Shown here: piece by piece, positions 26,562 through 34,427 of the stretch
Position numbering within the stretch: position 1 is the stretch's first letter
Layout of the letters: every line of letters starts with the position of its first letter
Virus record (IMG/VR): IMGVR_UViG_3300025168_000269
Coordinates: 1 to 35,905 of that record
Strand: one strand, 5' to 3'
Length of the DNA stretch: 35,905 nucleotides
Source of the DNA: a virus
Translations under genes and position numbers: made by a program
The notes under the pieces: generated by a model
The model's input: only the letters and a program-made list of their open reading frames with translations
Database searches by the model: none
What the model was told of the DNA's origin: nothing

Positions 26562-27335
26562 TTAATTGTTTTTATCAGCTTTATTCATAGATTCATTTCT
26601 AAGAGCTGAGTCAGATAATGGTTGCTTTTCTAGTGCTATACCTGCTAATTCTAATACTCTATTAACAAGAGAACTTTCTTCAGAAGAATGCACCACAAAA
26701 TCTGTTGTACCACCTGCGTTGTATATAGGTTGGTGATCAGCCACAACATATCCCCATTTAGGAGGTGAGAACGCTGAAACTGGTTTTATAAAATCACATT
26801 TTGGTTCAAAGTCGGAACTAGGTACTGGATAGAAAAACATAGTATTAGTAGACTCTCTATAAAATACATTTTTAGATCTGAACTCAAGATTACCACCCGA
26901 ACCGTCAAGCACAACGTGTTCTAAGTTTAAAGGGAAACCTTTAGCACTCATATAATCTTTAAAGTAGTTTACTTGTCTTTTAGTTACTTCCTCAAAAACT
27001 ATATCGTTAGCCATATCATAAACACTCTCAAGCCAATATACATTACTTGCGTTATCACCTCCTATAGTCCCAGTATCACCAGATATTACTATAGCCTGAT
27101 TAATTTCTCTAAATGGAGCTATCTTCTCTCTCAGCATATTAACGTCGTTGTGCTGACCGGCTACTTGATCTGGATGTAAGAAGGCATCTTTATAATCTTG
27201 AAAAGTAATTTCAAATATATCGTTCTGAGCTTTCCTAGCGAATAAGTTAAACTCCTGAGGAGTTATATAACCCCTTTGCTCCTTATTAGCTATAGCTAGT
27301 ACTTGCTGATAAACATTGTCTACGCTTACACTCAT
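26562..27335 (-). CDS. Connector ring protein candidate, paralog A
   Basis: A 257-residue protein with an N-terminal helix, EQRGYITPQEFN (from about residue 19) followed by ARKAQNDIFE, VYWLESVYD, KPVSAFSPPKWG, and a C-terminal helix ending ALRNESMNKADKNN. The match to the next gene runs over nearly the whole length, so the pair arose by tandem duplication. The phrase around NKEQRGYI is, from memory, characteristic of connector-region structural proteins in phages of Bacteroidota. It starts one base after the stop of the 51-residue gene and ends two bases before paralog B. A collar or ring role is inferred from context. Confidence 0.7.
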   Translation of the reverse strand: MSVSVDNVYQQVLAIANKEQRGYITPQEFNLFARKAQNDIFEITFQDYKDAFLHPDQVAGQHNDVNMLREKIAPFREINQAIVISGDTGTIGGDNASNVYWLESVYDMANDIVFEEVTKRQVNYFKDYMSAKGFPLNLEHVVLDGSGGNLEFRSKNVFYRESTNTMFFYPVPSSDFEPKCDFIKPVSAFSPPKWGYVVADHQPIYNAGGTTDFVVHSSEESSLVNRVLELAGIALEKQPLSDSALRNESMNKADKNN

Positions 27336-27336
27336 T

Positions 27337-27492
27337 TTACTTTAATTTGTAGGGGAATTGTTTATTTAACCAATTCTTCCTTTTGTTACATCCACAATCC
27401 TTTTCGTCCTTAGTTACCATTTCAACTAAACTTTTTATACGTGTGAACTTCGTAAATTTTTCTATTGTATCTCCTAAACCTCTTGATTTCAT
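27337..27492 (-). CDS. 51-residue conserved small protein
   Basis: A short gene encoding 51 residues, beginning MKSRGLGDTIEKFTK and containing a C-G-C motif (C33, C35) followed by KRKNWLNKQFPY. The pattern GLGDTIEK ... CGC-x-KR-x3-LN-x3-PY is one I recall from very small proteins in many marine phages, usually beside structural genes; its function is not known. The paired cysteines could bind metal. It is the first gene after the terminator at 27550-27581, and its stop (TAA) is one base before the ATG of ring paralog A. The 57 bases between terminator and ATG are A/T-rich and may hold a promoter, but no convincing consensus is visible. Confidence 0.75.
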   Translation of the reverse strand: MKSRGLGDTIEKFTKFTRIKSLVEMVTKDEKDCGCNKRKNWLNKQFPYKLK

Positions 27493-27549
27493 ATGATTCT
27501 ATTTTACTTAAATATAGTTACATAGTAAAGCGAAGAGTTAGTATAGGGT

Positions 27550-27581
27550 AAAAAAAATAGCCACCCGCGAGGATGGCTATT
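27550..27581 (-). terminator. Rho-independent terminator after the second small head paralog
   Basis: On the minus strand an 11-base arm, AATAGCCATCC, pairs with GGGTGGCTATT around a TCGC loop, with one internal A-C mismatch, and is followed by eight T bases (plus-strand A run 27550-27557). The two outer A/T pairs overlap the T tract. It lies 24 bases after the stop of the 120-residue gene, so it should end the head transcript before the connector genes. Confidence 0.85.
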
Positions 27582-27604
27582 AATATTAAGTTTAATGTTA
27601 CTTA

Positions 27605-27967
27605 TTAAACCGCTGCTCTTGTTATTACACAAGAAGTTATTCCAGATACGTTGTCCATAGTAGCATCAACGTCGTTCTTCACGATCATATAGTTTCTTTG
27701 CTTAGACTTATACGTACCATAGTTATAATTTAGTGCATCTATTATCGCTAATGTAACTGATCTTTCTGTTTCGTCAGGAACAGTTAAATCTATTGAATCA
27801 GCTTCTCTATCTGCGCCAGTAGCTGCATCACCAATATTTGGTTCGAAATACAACTTTACTACGTCATCACCTTCATGATGAATGCTAAGCAATCTATTAG
27901 AAGGATACATTACTGCGTCATCACCAGCACTAACAGCCATGATGAACTGTACTTTTTGATTTGCCAT
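27605..27967 (-). CDS. Small virion (head) protein, paralog 2
   Basis: A 120-residue protein that shares layout with the preceding 127-residue gene: an early phrase DDAVMYPSNRLLSI (compare DEAVYPLSGLRSV), a strand KLYFEP (compare LDFYFD), a Thr/Asp turn, a helix with AIIDALN (compare AIMKAFAD) and a final strand NYMIV (compare NYLIV). The pair looks like a tandem duplication of a small beta-rich domain. Position after the capsid gene and before a strong terminator, together with small size, suggests a capsid decoration or cement protein. That is inference; no family name is recognised. Confidence 0.7.
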   Translation of the reverse strand: MANQKVQFIMAVSAGDDAVMYPSNRLLSIHHEGDDVVKLYFEPNIGDAATGADREADSIDLTVPDETERSVTLAIIDALNYNYGTYKSKQRNYMIVKNDVDATMDNVSGITSCVITRAAV

Positions 27968-27993
27968 CTTTTATTTTTTTATAGTGTTAATGA

Positions 27994-28377
27994 TTATGCA
28001 GCTCTAGTTATAGAATCAACAGCTGTTACATCTGCGTGGAAATACGCACTAGCTATTTCATCTCCTACTATAAGATAATTACCTGCTTTACCTCGGTTTT
28101 TGTAAAAGTTACCGTTAACTTCATCTGCAAAAGCTTTCATTATAGCTACCTCAGTATCTGCTGTAATACTACATCTAATAACATCAGTAGTTGTACTCGT
28201 AGTACCTGTTGGTAAAAAGTTCGCAGTGTCAAAGTAAAAATCTAACTTTGCATCCGCCGAACAACTAACACTTCTCAAACCGCTTAACGGATAAACCGCC
28301 TCGTCGTTATCAGCCAATTTAAAATATAGGAAATACTCTTGAGGTAATCCCATATTAGTTCCTGGTTTTTGTTGCAT
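27994..28377 (-). CDS. Small virion (head) protein, paralog 1
   Basis: A 127-residue protein with the shared layout: EYFLYFKLADNDEAVYPLSGLRSV at about 14-37, the strand KLDFYFD, a Thr-rich turn, the helix EVAIMKAFADEVNG and the strand GNYLIVGDEI. Three cysteines occur, two in short strands. It starts after a 93-base A/T-rich gap (28378-28470) that carries the preceding terminator and tandem AATTATT-type repeats just before the ATG, a possible promoter and leader region. Like its paralog it is probably a capsid-associated small protein. Assignment rests on location and on the paralogy. Confidence 0.7.
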   Translation of the reverse strand: MQQKPGTNMGLPQEYFLYFKLADNDEAVYPLSGLRSVSCSADAKLDFYFDTANFLPTGTTSTTTDVIRCSITADTEVAIMKAFADEVNGNFYKNRGKAGNYLIVGDEIASAYFHADVTAVDSITRAA

Positions 28378-28459
28378 TTTTTAAATGTTTAATAATTAAT
28401 AATTGTTTTTGAATTAAGGTTTAAAGTTTAAGGATTAGGGTTTGTGCTTATTTAGTATT

Positions 28460-28486
28460 AAAAGAAACAGTTATGATAACTGCTTC
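28460..28486 (-). terminator. Probable terminator overlapping the stop of the 275-residue gene
   Basis: The minus strand reads GAAGCAGTT, loop ATCAT, AACTGTTTC, a nine-pair stem including one G-T pair, followed by only four T bases and then A/T-rich sequence. The stop codon TAA (28471-28473) lies in the loop and the distal arm. The short T tract makes it weaker than the other two terminators. Moderate confidence. Confidence 0.5.
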
Positions 28487-29298
28487 TCTATATTAGTGTA
28501 TACTTCCATACCTTCATCAGTTTTAAACCACTGTGCAAGTGCGGAGTATGGGTGTTCATCAAACGGAACTGTCATAAGTTTTCTATCGTTAGATCCCCAC
28601 ATAAAGTGTCTTTGATCTGATGATAACTTTATAATGTTTAGTTCAGTTGCTTTAATACCAAAGTTCCTTAGCTGTACGTTGTCGTCATTAGCTAACTCTA
28701 AGAACAATCTAGGATTTCTTTTAGCGTATAATAATAAATCTCTTTTAAGCTCTTTAGAACTCATCTCTGACACCTTAGAACCAAGCTCTACACGCATAAC
28801 AGCCTCAGCCATATCTATATCTAAATTTTGAGCAGCGTTTAAAGCTTCAATCTCTAATTCAATCCAAGCTACTTCATTAGCTGCTTTTAATACAGGCTTG
28901 TCTTCTTCATATATAACATCTTTCATTGGATGATATATAGATAGCAACTTCTGTAGAACGGTTTTATTCTTAGGAACCACTAATGTTCCATTTCTAAATA
29001 TAATGTGCTCTAATCTTTGGTCACCAACCATCTCATCCACAAAGCATGTTCTTTGATTAGAGCAGTATTTTAACTCTCTTTCGTAACCTTTCTCTTCATC
29101 GAAGTAATAAATATTACTACCTTTTATAAGACTAGATAGGGGTGTTTTACCTTTTAGGTGATAAACTCTATCCTTGATCTCCCACTTAGGAGTTTGGGGT
29201 TTCTTAGGAATTTCCACCTTAGGTGTTTCAATAATATGTTGTTCCATTACTTCAACTGCAGCTTCCTCTACTGCAGTTTTTGTTATCTTTTTAGCCAT
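28471..29298 (-). CDS. Conserved phage protein following the capsid gene
   Basis: A 275-residue protein. The N-terminal 45 residues are Lys/Glu/Pro-rich and probably flexible. The body has the phrases GKTPLSSLI, YYFDEEKGYERELKYCSNQ, LVVPKNKTVLQKLLSIYHP, ELEIEALNAAQNLDI, KELKRDLLLYAKRNPRLFLEL and a C-terminal VPFDEHPYSALAQWFKTDEG. From memory this is a conserved family found just after the major capsid gene in many marine phages, with no assigned function. It lies between two terminators, so it may be expressed at a lower level than the capsid protein. A head-completion or capsid-associated role is possible. No catalytic motif is visible. Confidence 0.75.
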   Translation of the reverse strand: MAKKITKTAVEEAAVEVMEQHIIETPKVEIPKKPQTPKWEIKDRVYHLKGKTPLSSLIKGSNIYYFDEEKGYERELKYCSNQRTCFVDEMVGDQRLEHIIFRNGTLVVPKNKTVLQKLLSIYHPMKDVIYEEDKPVLKAANEVAWIELEIEALNAAQNLDIDMAEAVMRVELGSKVSEMSSKELKRDLLLYAKRNPRLFLELANDDNVQLRNFGIKATELNIIKLSSDQRHFMWGSNDRKLMTVPFDEHPYSALAQWFKTDEGMEVYTNIEKQLS

Positions 29299-29318
29299 AA
29301 TATAATATAATAAAAATT

Positions 29319-29349
29319 AAAAAATAAGACCGAGGCCGAAGCCTCGATC
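29319..29349 (-). terminator. Strong terminator after the major capsid gene, UUCG tetraloop
   Basis: On the minus strand a stem GATCGAGGC / GCCTCGGTC (nine pairs, one T-G wobble) closes a TTCG tetraloop in the very stable C(UUCG)G context, followed by TTATTTTTT. The hairpin begins 11 bases after the capsid stop codon. It is the most G/C-rich element in this intergenic space. Downstream genes would need read-through or a separate promoter. Confidence 0.9.
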
Positions 29350-29359
29350 TATATATTGC

Positions 29360-30799
29360 TTAGTTTAATAAGCAGAAGTTGTTAGCTCCTTGTACAACTA
29401 GACACCTTTCTGATAAGAAGTGCATTTCCATCGCATCTAAATCCGATGTAACTGCTCCAACAGAGCCAGTAGTCCAAGTTTTCATTTTACGAGATTCAGT
29501 ATTAGAAGCTCTGTAGCGAATGTGTAAAAACGGACGCTTAAGATTCTTACCTAAGTTTTCATCGTAAACAGATGATACACCAGCTGGAACAACAACACCG
29601 CGAATAGCGCCTGCCACGTTTCTAGCATTAATACCACCACGAGTAGCTAAATCATTTAAGTACTTCCAGTCAGATTTGTAGAAGTCGTAAGAACCTCTTC
29701 TGAAACCAGAGAAACCTAAATTTAAAGCCATATCTTCGTCGTTGTCAAATACCCCGTAAGAAGTACCACCAGCTCCGTAAGAATTCATAGAAGCAAGCAT
29801 GTCATCCATAGCAAGAGCAGTAGCTCTATTAATAAACATCATATTTTCTTCAATCGCACCTTGCTTGTCAAACTCCGCTAATAAAGCGTCAAACTCAGCT
29901 AGATCAGTAGCAGCGTTAACACCAGAGATACCAGTAGAAGTATTACCTCTAGCTTCTAAAGCTGAGAATAAACCTTCAGTACCTACTAAACCGTTAGCCC
30001 CACCTAATACTGTAGAGTCGTCATGAGCTTTTTCAGCTTCAACTAAAGCCATTTCACAGTAATCTGAGAAACGAGATCTAGTATCGCCTTCAGCTTTTAA
30101 ATACCAGTAGTATCCGTTTTGACCATCTTCACCAGAAACTTCAACCCAACCAATTTGAGCAACATCAGATCCAGAGATCTCATACTTGTCTTTTAGGATA
30201 ATAGGCTTGTTAGTAAATCTAGTAAAAGAAGGTTTGTTAGCACCAGCTCTACCTTCAGTACCTTTGCTGAATTCAGAACCGTAAACCAATATTGTAACTG
30301 CATCATCAGCTCCAAAACCAGCATTATCTAAGTGCTCTGCACCATAAGGTATAGCTGTAATGAAATCTGTTGCACCAGCGTTTTGCGCACCACCAGTGTC
30401 AGAGTTAATTTGAGATACATAACACTTCTTAGTTAAAGCCGCAGACGCTACTATAATAGTATCACCAACTCTAACACCGTGAGTAGTACCAACGTCGACT
30501 CCGTCAATATCTGTATCTAATTGAATTGTACTTACCGTGTTAGTACCAATGGTACCTTTGTACGACAAGTGTAATCTACCTTGCTCTGACCAAACAACTT
30601 GATCAGCAGCCATTGCTTCTTCAGCGCCTACTTGAGATAAGAAACCTGAGATAGTTCTCTTTCCGAAAACCTCAGCCTCTTTCTCCATTAAGTCCGGTAG
30701 GTACTGTTGTGCCCACCCGCTTGAGAAGTCTAAATAATTGTCAGCTAATACTTGCTGAACTGACCCAGCTCTATTGTTGGGTGCTCCTGTTACTGCCAT
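29360..30799 (-). CDS. Major capsid protein
   Basis: A 479-residue protein in the canonical position after portal and scaffold candidates. The N-terminal arm (GSVQQVLADNYLDFSSGWAQ) and the acidic segment before RTISGFLSQ look like the N-arm and E-loop of an HK97-fold capsid protein. The mid region includes AEKAHDDSTVLGG and the P-domain-like NRATALAMDDMLASM. The C-terminal FLHIRYRASNTESRKMKTWTTG region is strand-rich. Length is close to crAss-like and marine podovirus capsid proteins (roughly 480-500 residues). It is followed immediately by the strongest terminator in the window, as expected for the most abundant virion protein. The fold is inferred from position and overall pattern. Confidence 0.8.
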   Translation of the reverse strand: MAVTGAPNNRAGSVQQVLADNYLDFSSGWAQQYLPDLMEKEAEVFGKRTISGFLSQVGAEEAMAADQVVWSEQGRLHLSYKGTIGTNTVSTIQLDTDIDGVDVGTTHGVRVGDTIIVASAALTKKCYVSQINSDTGGAQNAGATDFITAIPYGAEHLDNAGFGADDAVTILVYGSEFSKGTEGRAGANKPSFTRFTNKPIILKDKYEISGSDVAQIGWVEVSGEDGQNGYYWYLKAEGDTRSRFSDYCEMALVEAEKAHDDSTVLGGANGLVGTEGLFSALEARGNTSTGISGVNAATDLAEFDALLAEFDKQGAIEENMMFINRATALAMDDMLASMNSYGAGGTSYGVFDNDEDMALNLGFSGFRRGSYDFYKSDWKYLNDLATRGGINARNVAGAIRGVVVPAGVSSVYDENLGKNLKRPFLHIRYRASNTESRKMKTWTTGSVGAVTSDLDAMEMHFLSERCLVVQGANNFCLLN

Positions 30800-30821
30800 A
30801 ATGTTTTAATTTAAAAATTAA

Positions 30822-32000
30822 TTATTTTCTTTTCCTAATTTTGAATTTGAAATCATTTGAATCCTCACCTAGCACTCTAACTTTCATCCCACCAGTATTC
30901 TCATTTCCATGAGTTCCTCTTGGGTTAACGTCAATATTCTTACCTTTAGCTACAGTATCTTTGATAGCGTCTGCTTTTCCTTGCTCATAAAAATGTTGAG
31001 CTATAACATCTGCATTCATCGCTGTAAATAAAGACTTATGATAACCCTTGGCGTCACCTAAATGTCTATCTTTATTCAAAAACTTTTCAATAAAGTTATT
31101 TATATCACCTTGGGTTTGTTTGACGTCGTCTACGTTTTTAACATTAAACCTATATTTTTTATCCCCAACATTGTAGTCAAAACCTTTGAACTTGTCGTTG
31201 AATAAATTATCGGTCTTCTGTTGAAAAACTTTTTTGCTAGAGTCTGCTAGTCTATTAGTCTCTTCAGATTCTTCGTTGTAACGGTTAAAGAAATCAACTG
31301 CTTTTTGTTGCTCACCCGTAAGTTTGCTACCAGCTTTTATTTCTTCGTAGTATTTGGTTTTTTGATTATCTAAATAAGACTTTGCTTCGGCAACCTGCTC
31401 TTTCAGCGCGATCTTCTTAGATTTTATTGTTCGCTCATCATCCATGTCTTCGTCAAATCCAAACTTATCTTCTAATAGAAAGTTTCTTTCTGACGCTGAA
31501 AGATGAGATTTAGTTTCTCTATAATATTCGTCAAGTATTTCAGAGTCGTCTAATTTCTCTAGATCTCTGTTTAAACTTACGTAATCATTTAAATCTCCCC
31601 CAGTATCTTCCATAAAGTCAACTAACTTTTGGATATTCTCTGGTAGAGGTTTACCAGTAGCTTCCGCTTCCTCTATAGCTTCTACAACTTGCTCTTCAAC
31701 TTGCTGTACTTCTTCTTCAGTTATTTCCTCTAATACTGGTAACTCTGTTTCTTGTACTTCTCCTTCCGGCTGTACTTCTTCTTGTTCTTGTGGGGTGTCG
31801 GTGTTTTCATTGCCTCCCACCACTCCTGCTGTGTCAGCTTCTGTTTCTGTAGTTTCATTAGTTTCTTGGGTTGGGGGTTTACTTAAATCTACTTTCATAA
31901 CGCTATCATCTCCAGCGCTTTCAAATTTTGATTCGTCAATAGTATTCTCGACGGTTTGTTCTACAGTCTCTTCAACTGTTTCTTTTGTTTCTTCTGCCAT
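30822..32000 (-). CDS. Capsid scaffold/assembly protein candidate
   Basis: A 392-residue, highly acidic protein with a Glu/Thr/Val-rich N-terminus (about 1-115, many EETxE and VEEQ runs), a long predicted helical middle (about 120-350) and a basic C-terminus ending FKFKIRKRK. This polarity, an acidic helical body and a basic capsid-binding tail, is typical of phage scaffolding proteins. The gene stands between portal and major capsid, the usual scaffold position. No separate prohead protease is seen in that interval. The leader contains TAATTAATT starting at the portal stop codon. A retained internal capsid protein would be an alternative. Confidence 0.75.
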   Translation of the reverse strand: MAEETKETVEETVEQTVENTIDESKFESAGDDSVMKVDLSKPPTQETNETTETEADTAGVVGGNENTDTPQEQEEVQPEGEVQETELPVLEEITEEEVQQVEEQVVEAIEEAEATGKPLPENIQKLVDFMEDTGGDLNDYVSLNRDLEKLDDSEILDEYYRETKSHLSASERNFLLEDKFGFDEDMDDERTIKSKKIALKEQVAEAKSYLDNQKTKYYEEIKAGSKLTGEQQKAVDFFNRYNEESEETNRLADSSKKVFQQKTDNLFNDKFKGFDYNVGDKKYRFNVKNVDDVKQTQGDINNFIEKFLNKDRHLGDAKGYHKSLFTAMNADVIAQHFYEQGKADAIKDTVAKGKNIDVNPRGTHGNENTGGMKVRVLGEDSNDFKFKIRKRK

Positions 32001-32021
32001 AATAAAATATTATATAATTAA

Positions 32022-34424
32022 TTATCTAGGGTCGAACCGCTCTAAACCGAGTCCTCCTCCTACTACATCATTACCTGATGATTCAAACTTTTTAAGTGAT
32101 TCACCCCTTTTAATTGCTTGATTGTTTTGGGCTTTCATATCTTCTCGTTTGTCTTTTCTACTCTCTCTCTTGTCGTCTCGCTTATCTATAGTCTCATTTT
32201 CCATACCACTAAGCTGCATGTTAATTTGGAATTCGTGATCCATTAATTCTCTCTTAACTAAAGCTTCTTGTTTTAAAAACTCTATCTTCATTTGATTTTT
32301 AGCTTGTTCAAGTTGTTGATCTATTTGAGCTTTCTGCTGTGCCTTCTGCATTTCAGCTTGTGCCGAAGCTTGTTGAGCTTCTTGGTTAGCTTTAGACTGC
32401 GCTTGAATATTTTCTTGCTGTATCTTCTGATCTCTCTCTAATTTCTTTTGTCTTCTAATCTTTAACAATTGATTAGCTAACTTAACATTTCTTATTTCTC
32501 TAAGATCAATTGCGTCATCTAAATCAATCAACCCTTGAGATATAGCTTGTTGTATGTTATTCTCAAGCATTTGCTTTTCTTCTTCATCTGGCGTTAACTC
32601 TATAAATATACCGAAATCATATAAATGTAAACCAGACATCTCTTTTAGTGTAGCCACATTATGAGCTCCTATAGATTGTATAAAAGCTTCCTTAGTAGGT
32701 GAATACTCTATAATATCAGATATTCTAAGAGATAAAGCTTCAGCTGACTCGGATACTAATAGCATCATTGATTGTAGTACGTGTCTAGTTGCTGTATTTG
32801 AATTAGCGGCTGCCATTTTTTGAATACCAACTAAAGAATTTTTATCTGGAGTTGAAGCGTCTCTAGCTTCGTTTAACCCGGTAACATCTCTAATCATTTG
32901 TAAGTAATAGTTATACGTCTGTATTAACGCTTGCAACTTATTACCACCTGCTCCGTTTTGTATTTGTTGTATAGGTATTTTACCCGGGTTCTGACCACCT
33001 TCAGAAGTAAACGATCTACCAATAACAGAACCTGTTTGGAAGAACATATTTAAAGCTTCTTGAGGATTGTAATTAGTACCGTTACCTAAATCTATTTCAG
33101 CTAATCCATCAGCATCTAAATATACACCATCAGGAACCATGCGAGATAACACTTGTTGCAACTTCAAGTGTGTCAACTGTATCATGTCGGCAAAACCAGT
33201 GATTCTACTAACCACAGACTCTATTTTACCTTGATACATTCTAGGTGCTACTATACTATAGTTCATTTTAACTTTATCAAAGTTAGACTTAGTACGCATC
33301 ATGTTTTTAGCCATCTCCCATTTAAGTAGCTTGTCAGTACCTAGTATTAACACACCTTCATACAAGCACTCCATTACTCTTTCAAGTTTCATAAAGTTTC
33401 CTTCCATATCGGCAGGAGGATTAAAAGTATCATCCTTCTCTATCACTCTCTCAGCACCAGTACTTAATTCTTTTACTTTATAAGTATTGTTCTTGTGAGT
33501 TTTAAAATTGAAATATAAAACATCTACTTTATTTCTGTCTCTATTGTAATGATTGCTATTATTACCTTGATAGCTTTTCATAGAAGATCTAGGTCCTTCT
33601 ACTAAATCTTTAATATCTTCTTCTGTAAGTTCTGGAAATTGTTTTACTAATTCATTTATAGGTACTTCTTTAACTTCCCCCACATAATATATATCATCAA
33701 AGTAAGGCGACTCAGTGTAAGAGTAAACTAAATTAGCTGGATCTACATACTCAACTTTAGCACCATCACTCCAGTCAAATGTAGTTTTAACAGCCCCAAT
33801 ACCTATAGTAGTTAAATCATACAAACATCTTCGCTTAGTTAACTCAAACTTACTACCTTCCATTAGAACGTTTATAGCCTGCTCTTCAGCTAATTCCACA
33901 GCTTGCTTGTAATCCAACTGCATGTGAAGTGCTAATTCTTCTTCAGTGTCAGGTAAATCTTCCTTCTTGTTTTCATAAAGATTCATACCAAACTGTTGTT
34001 GCACCATGTCATTATACTCCTTAGTACGCATGTCACGCAGTATTGACTCCATATGCTTAGTTCTTTTACTAACACCGTATGAATCTTGTGAGTATGCTTT
34101 AACTTCATAAGTTCTTTGAGCCATACCATTAACCACTATATCGACAAACTTAGGCACAATTGGCACTGGTTTCCAATCTAAGTTTAAGTAGCTTAAGTCA
34201 CCATTTATAGATAACTCATTTTTATACTTCTGTATAGGCTGTTCACCCCGTGCGTATAGTCTTAGTTTGTGAAAATTGTTTTTAGTATTTAAATACTTTG
34301 AAGTATCATTACTAAACCACTCGTGCTCTATCGCTCTAGCTACTTTCAACCCATACTCTTGACTCATCTTCTCTAGATCGCTTACTGCTTGAGAAGGAAA
34401 ATTATTTATCGCAGACTCTGCCAT
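32022..34424 (-). CDS. Portal protein
   Basis: An 800-residue protein directly after the terminase large subunit. It has the helical and loop phrases of a portal: NNFHKLRLYARGEQPIQKYK near the N-terminus, VPIVPKFVDIVVNGM, and a region around DVTGLNEARDASTPDKNSLVGIQK that includes the conserved clip-to-stem portion. The C-terminal third is a very long Gln/Lys/Glu-rich helix (about 640-770), consistent with a portal barrel or crown extending into the capsid. Length is close to that of crAss-like and marine podovirus portals. It forms the dodecameric DNA channel at the capsid vertex and binds terminase. It starts three bases after the terminase stop codon. Confidence 0.9.
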   Translation of the reverse strand: MAESAINNFPSQAVSDLEKMSQEYGLKVARAIEHEWFSNDTSKYLNTKNNFHKLRLYARGEQPIQKYKNELSINGDLSYLNLDWKPVPIVPKFVDIVVNGMAQRTYEVKAYSQDSYGVSKRTKHMESILRDMRTKEYNDMVQQQFGMNLYENKKEDLPDTEEELALHMQLDYKQAVELAEEQAINVLMEGSKFELTKRRCLYDLTTIGIGAVKTTFDWSDGAKVEYVDPANLVYSYTESPYFDDIYYVGEVKEVPINELVKQFPELTEEDIKDLVEGPRSSMKSYQGNNSNHYNRDRNKVDVLYFNFKTHKNNTYKVKELSTGAERVIEKDDTFNPPADMEGNFMKLERVMECLYEGVLILGTDKLLKWEMAKNMMRTKSNFDKVKMNYSIVAPRMYQGKIESVVSRITGFADMIQLTHLKLQQVLSRMVPDGVYLDADGLAEIDLGNGTNYNPQEALNMFFQTGSVIGRSFTSEGGQNPGKIPIQQIQNGAGGNKLQALIQTYNYYLQMIRDVTGLNEARDASTPDKNSLVGIQKMAAANSNTATRHVLQSMMLLVSESAEALSLRISDIIEYSPTKEAFIQSIGAHNVATLKEMSGLHLYDFGIFIELTPDEEEKQMLENNIQQAISQGLIDLDDAIDLREIRNVKLANQLLKIRRQKKLERDQKIQQENIQAQSKANQEAQQASAQAEMQKAQQKAQIDQQLEQAKNQMKIEFLKQEALVKRELMDHEFQINMQLSGMENETIDKRDDKRESRKDKREDMKAQNNQAIKRGESLKKFESSGNDVVGGGLGLERFDPR

Positions 34425-34427
34425 AAT

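Noticed and set aside
27493-27549. Bacteroidota-type promoter before the 51-residue gene
   Set aside because: A TATATTTA stretch is only a partial match to the TAnnTTTG box and no clear upstream TTTG at the right spacing was found.
31795-32121. 108-residue plus-strand Ser/Val-rich frame
   Set aside because: It is the complement of the Glu/Thr-rich start of the scaffold candidate and the end of the portal gene; the composition is explained by that.
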